This document shows positions 6,101-7,727 of a stretch of 7,727 nt of DNA, piece by piece. Source of the stretch: Thermodesulfobacteriota bacterium (GTDB lineage Bacteria > Desulfobacterota > Desulfocorpusculales > Desulfocorpusculum). Position numbers and translations under genes: made by a program. Position 1 is the first letter of the stretch. Each line of letters begins with the position of its first letter. The stretch is taken from positions 1 through 7,727 of the forward strand of contig JAPWUY010000075.1 of NCBI GenBank assembly GCA_028275295.1. Direction: 5' to 3'. A model generated the notes under the pieces. It made no database searches. It was not told the origin of the DNA and saw only the letters and a list, made by a program, of their open reading frames with translations.

Positions 6101-7093
6101 GTCATATTTCCTCCAGACTTGGCATCCGGGCGCATTGGTCACCCTCGTCCAACCAGACGGTGGGGGAGGTAAATTGTTGGGACCACCGGTGGCAGGATAT
6201 TTGTCGTACCAGGTGGCACTCGGCGTTACGCTGGGGTCATAGGTATCCGATGCGTCCGTGTACGTCCTCACGCCATACTCGATGTAAGACCCTTCAAAGT
6301 ACCACCTGTATTGGTAGATCACTCCGTCCTTGTACTCGGGGACCACATTGGTGATAGTGAGCTCCACCTCCTCGTTTCGCAGATCGCAAGTCTTGCCAGA
6401 GATGGCAGAAGGGGGAGAGCCCTGGATACAAGTCCGAGGCACCTTGAATTTCGTTCCAACTGAACCTGTAATGGTTCTGCTACACCAAGAGAAGCTAGTT
6501 GCATTGGTGGAGGTGACATTGGTGCTCCATGAAGTGGCACTCGTCTTCTTTTCCAGAACCTCCCATCTTAGGGGATCATCGGTCGTGGTTCCGGGCACAG
6601 CAGGGTAGATCTGGTAATATTTGGCCCTCACCTGGGGGATTCGGTCGCTCATGTATGTGGCAAAGCCAAGATTCACCCCACCCCTGTAATCCTCTCCAAC
6701 TGTCAGGCCATCGAGAACCTTGTTGAGGGCCTCCTTCGCCTGATAGAGCTTGGATGCGGGGTGGTTTCCGCCGCTTGCCAGCTTGGTAGCGTCCGGGTCC
6801 GATTTTCTGTCAGGCCTTACGGTCCAAACGAGATTTCCGCTGGCATCTCGATATGGGTTACCATCTTGGTCCATGACATCGTTTCGCCACTGCTGCCCCG
6901 ATGGCCTCACTGCGACACCGCCCGGATTCGTATAGGGCACATCCTGCATGGAGTCGGAATTGTCGAAGATAATCATCACATTGGGAAACTGGGGCTCCCC
7001 TGCAAAATAAGGAACGTCGTCCGCCATCGCCCTTCCGAGGCCCAAGGCAACCCAAAGGGAAACAACTAGGTAAAAGAGGCGTCTAACCGTCAT
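3107..7093 (-). CDS. pilY1: PilY1-like type IV pilus tip adhesin (VWA-like domain plus beta-propeller)
   Basis: This 1328-residue secreted protein is a PilY1 homolog, somewhat longer than the about 1160 residues of the Pseudomonas protein. A signal peptide covers about residues 1-24 (cut near AMA/DD). The VWA-like part has MIDAS motif DNSDS at 44-48, a Thr in TPLAATL at 565, and LLLTDG with Asp602. It is split by a long insertion (about 150-560) rich in Trp, Tyr, Pro, Ser/Thr and Cys (204, 222, 236, 324, 394, 404, 415, 422). The conserved C-terminal half starts near 845 (ADWKLADIYHSRP) and has propeller motifs YVGSNGGMLHAI (888-899), GRGYFALDIT (978-987), GYTWSMP (1008-1014) and YFGDTSGNLWKMDL (1101-1114). 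Acidic loops at 810-814 (DIDGN) and 1090-1098 (D.D.D...E) are candidate calcium sites. Role known for the family: sits on the minor-pilin tip complex, supports pilus extension, adhesion and calcium-dependent twitching. The start at 7093 has AAGGAGG six bases upstream; pilX ends 22 bases before it. The tip location is inferred from family and neighbours. Confidence 0.92.
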   Translation of the reverse strand: MTVRRLFYLVVSLWVALGLGRAMADDVPYFAGEPQFPNVMIIFDNSDSMQDVPYTNPGGVAVRPSGQQWRNDVMDQDGNPYRDASGNLVWTVRPDRKSDPDATKLASGGNHPASKLYQAKEALNKVLDGLTVGEDYRGGVNLGFATYMSDRIPQVRAKYYQIYPAVPGTTTDDPLRWEVLEKKTSATSWSTNVTSTNATSFSWCSRTITGSVGTKFKVPRTCIQGSPPSAISGKTCDLRNEEVELTITNVVPEYKDGVIYQYRWYFEGSYIEYGVRTYTDASDTYDPSVTPSATWYDKYPATGGPNNLPPPPSGWTRVTNAPGCQVWRKYDPPPQTTGAQPKRYGTTWITTTGNWSASAGSGGYIDPVTLEVTPAPTSSSWTLVPEGGLEGYECKQTGGSTIWCVPPDEPGPPACDRTGKRCDIAPARYRFDYFRYPGYGTTDRPHAWSYVRRSGTPSGSASGTPWGTWRESGQPNPFFPGSEGKENANLSGDDHVVFVNLPLAGTNDWNLDKKNEIRRFISLERWKANPESTNYVYTTMPYTTSLAPNSTQVASWPGTAGGKATPLAATLRWAKKYFESYIQQDAPSRDNCRKNFVLLLTDGLDTCDCDPTQGYDLCTAPITAAQELKGLMSGNKGPYTLVVGFGLDPAQADNLNRIAEAGWPYGEAYFVSRPPGAFFASNVNELTEILNQLFSGIGSGTFTRSDMSMSRQGDRLYLSYFDYGASSGWAGHLAKFKINRDGSVGDPVEQWGGDGDAGASINGQPSRNLFTSILGTGGNFANTSMDSGLTPFSTGQAATLKAYLLSSTDDIDGNGTPYEISDAETVISFVHDPGVDGGRYRGKRRADWKLADIYHSRPLVVGRPNMGYPATDYQSFVLANATRRSIVYVGSNGGMLHAIKDRYYDEGGVLKDDDGTELWAYIPKMALANLKDLRQVHKFFVDSSPVAFDMKATGASGTVFPGMAGWRTVLISGMRDGGRGYFALDITNPEAPRVLWEYTDDNGENNMGYTWSMPAVGRIKLRVGGNVEDRWVAFVGGGWMPQLSGNENRGNRLYIIDIERGTLLTSGGLVAEYAIGDAFNRVPSAIRAVDMDDDYYVETIYFGDTSGNLWKMDLRNPDMSTWEPCKLFDPSNPNWNTAQNERPAITPRPIYYPPAVALAEDGKNLVLFGTGDENDPLSLTTQDYFYEVKDLGSCPGTINWVKALPQGQKVLARPVYYNYIVWFTTYSPEGECGRGRGYLYGLKVSRGDDAQSLGGQAGIELGTGEVVESKYIGTGVPSSPLVTNENVYTVTSSLPSSIPADIGAELDEKRTPHTGVVAAVRGWGVVMY

Positions 7094-7099
7094 CTCGAC

Positions 7100-7106
7100 C
7101 CTCCTT
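7100..7106 (-). promoter_or_regulatory. Ribosome binding site of pilY1
   Basis: A full AAGGAGG lies six bases before the ATG at 7093, in the 22-base gap after pilX. It fixes the start and suggests strong, independent initiation of the large adhesin gene. Confidence 0.85.
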
Positions 7107-7115
7107 CCGGCTCCT

Positions 7116-7646
7116 TCAATACCCGTGCGGTCCCCCCGGGCGGTCCACTTCGCCCACAGGGGGCACCCTCATCTCTGCCACGATTCTCACTGTCCCAACC
7201 CCTCTGGTATCTTTGCCGTCAATTCTCACCAGGTAGACAGGAAATTGGCTCCCTCCTGCCCTCGTCTCTTTCCCCGCATCCTTGAAAACTTGGGATTCAT
7301 CCGCATCATCAGTAGGACGGGCTATGGAGAACAGTGTGCCCCTCGAAGACCCAAAGGATTCGATAGTCTCGTTGAGCTCGGATCTTGATCTCCCACTCTG
7401 ATATATCTCGTCCAGATTCTGGCTCAGAAGCCACTGAACCCCCGCATCAGCATTGGCGAATGCCTGGTGATATATCCTTTCCTGCCTAGATATCTGGAGG
7501 TCGGTGGTGCTGGTCATTATGGCCGAAGCCCCTAGTATGGCGCATATCACCATGACCAATAAGGCCACGACAAGGGCTGCTCCTCGCTCTTGGGATCGCG
7601 CTATAGGGCGATCTCCAACCTCCGACCTTTGGATATTCCGAGACAT
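7116..7646 (-). CDS. pilX: PilX-like type IV minor pilin, first copy
   Basis: This 176-residue protein has a PilX N-terminal pattern. The leader MSRNIQRSEVGDRPIARSQERG ends at Gly22, followed by the hydrophobic helix AALVVALLVMVICAILGASAIMTS and then DLQISRQERIYHQAFANADAGVQW (49-72), where PilX proteins carry a conserved 'R...AF.AAEAG' stretch. Mature position 5 is Val rather than Glu, as in GspK-type subunits that cap the pseudopilus tip. The C-terminal part is hydrophilic and ends in a strand-rich VYLVRIDGKDTRGVGTVRIVAEMRV (137-161), a GxGTVRI..E pattern also common in PilX. The only cysteine is in the helix (35). The start at 7646 has GAGG eight bases upstream, overlapping the stop of the preceding pilW. 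Position between pilW and pilY1 matches the usual pilW-pilX-pilY1 order. Partner role: member of the tip complex that carries PilY1 (family knowledge). Confidence 0.87.
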   Translation of the reverse strand: MSRNIQRSEVGDRPIARSQERGAALVVALLVMVICAILGASAIMTSTTDLQISRQERIYHQAFANADAGVQWLLSQNLDEIYQSGRSRSELNETIESFGSSRGTLFSIARPTDDADESQVFKDAGKETRAGGSQFPVYLVRIDGKDTRGVGTVRIVAEMRVPPVGEVDRPGGPHGY

Positions 7647-7656
7647 TTGGTGACCC

Positions 7657-7727
7657 TCACTGCAGATTTCGCACTCTCACAGTCTCCGTTATAGTCCTTC
7701 TCCTGTAGCCCGAACCCGGAACCGCCT
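7657..7727 (-). CDS. pilW: PilW-like minor pilin, upstream copy (partial, only C-terminus)
   Basis: Only the last 22 codons and the stop are in the window; the rest lies beyond position 7727. The reading AVPGSGYRRRTITETVRVRNLQ matches the C-terminus of the complete PilW at 150-1127 (GIGGIRRRTITEKVKIRN), sharing RRRTITE, the following V and the RN pair. That match, together with a pilX gene starting 10 bases after its stop, supports a PilW identity despite the short length. It shows that a second fimT/pilV/pilW set may lie outside the window. Confidence 0.78.
   Translation of the reverse strand, partial: AVPGSGYRRRTITETVRVRNLQ

Noticed and set aside
3107..7093. Diversity-generating retroelement target in pilY1
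   Set aside because: No reverse transcriptase, template repeat or C-type lectin-like variable region is visible in the window.

Overview
The window holds type IV pilus tip and minor-pilin genes, all on the minus strand. It probably comes from a Gram-negative bacterium of the Desulfobacterota/Deltaproteobacteria type. That guess rests on the gene set (FimT/GspH, PilV, PilW, PilX, PilY1), a sigma-54 style promoter, moderate GC and frequent AGG/AGA/ATA codons. The species cannot be named from the sequence.

Reading in the direction of transcription (from 7727 down to 1), the window opens with the last 22 codons of a PilW-like minor pilin (7657-7727). A PilX-like minor pilin (7116-7646) follows, then a 1328-residue PilY1 tip adhesin (3107-7093). 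These are tightly spaced and look like the end of one operon. A stretch of about 960 bases without a convincing gene comes next (2144-3106). It is rich in inverted and direct repeats and ends in a good match to a sigma-54 (-24/-12) promoter at 2233-2248. That promoter leads into a second operon: fimT/gspH (1592-2143), pilV (1158-1595, ATGA overlap with fimT), pilW (150-1127) and the first 42 codons of a second pilX (1-128, cut by the window edge).

The main point is that two minor-pilin cassettes lie head to tail. The C-terminus of the upstream PilW matches that of the downstream PilW (shared RRRTITE). The two PilX N-terminal helices are nearly identical in protein but differ at most third codon positions, so the duplication is old. 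In known systems, minor pilins of the FimT/PilV/PilW/PilX classes form a priming complex at the pilus tip and carry PilY1, which has a VWA-like domain and a C-terminal beta-propeller. Two cassettes, at least one with its own sigma-54 promoter, would let the cell build pili with alternative tips. That last step is inference. No mobile element, CRISPR array or RNA gene was recognised.
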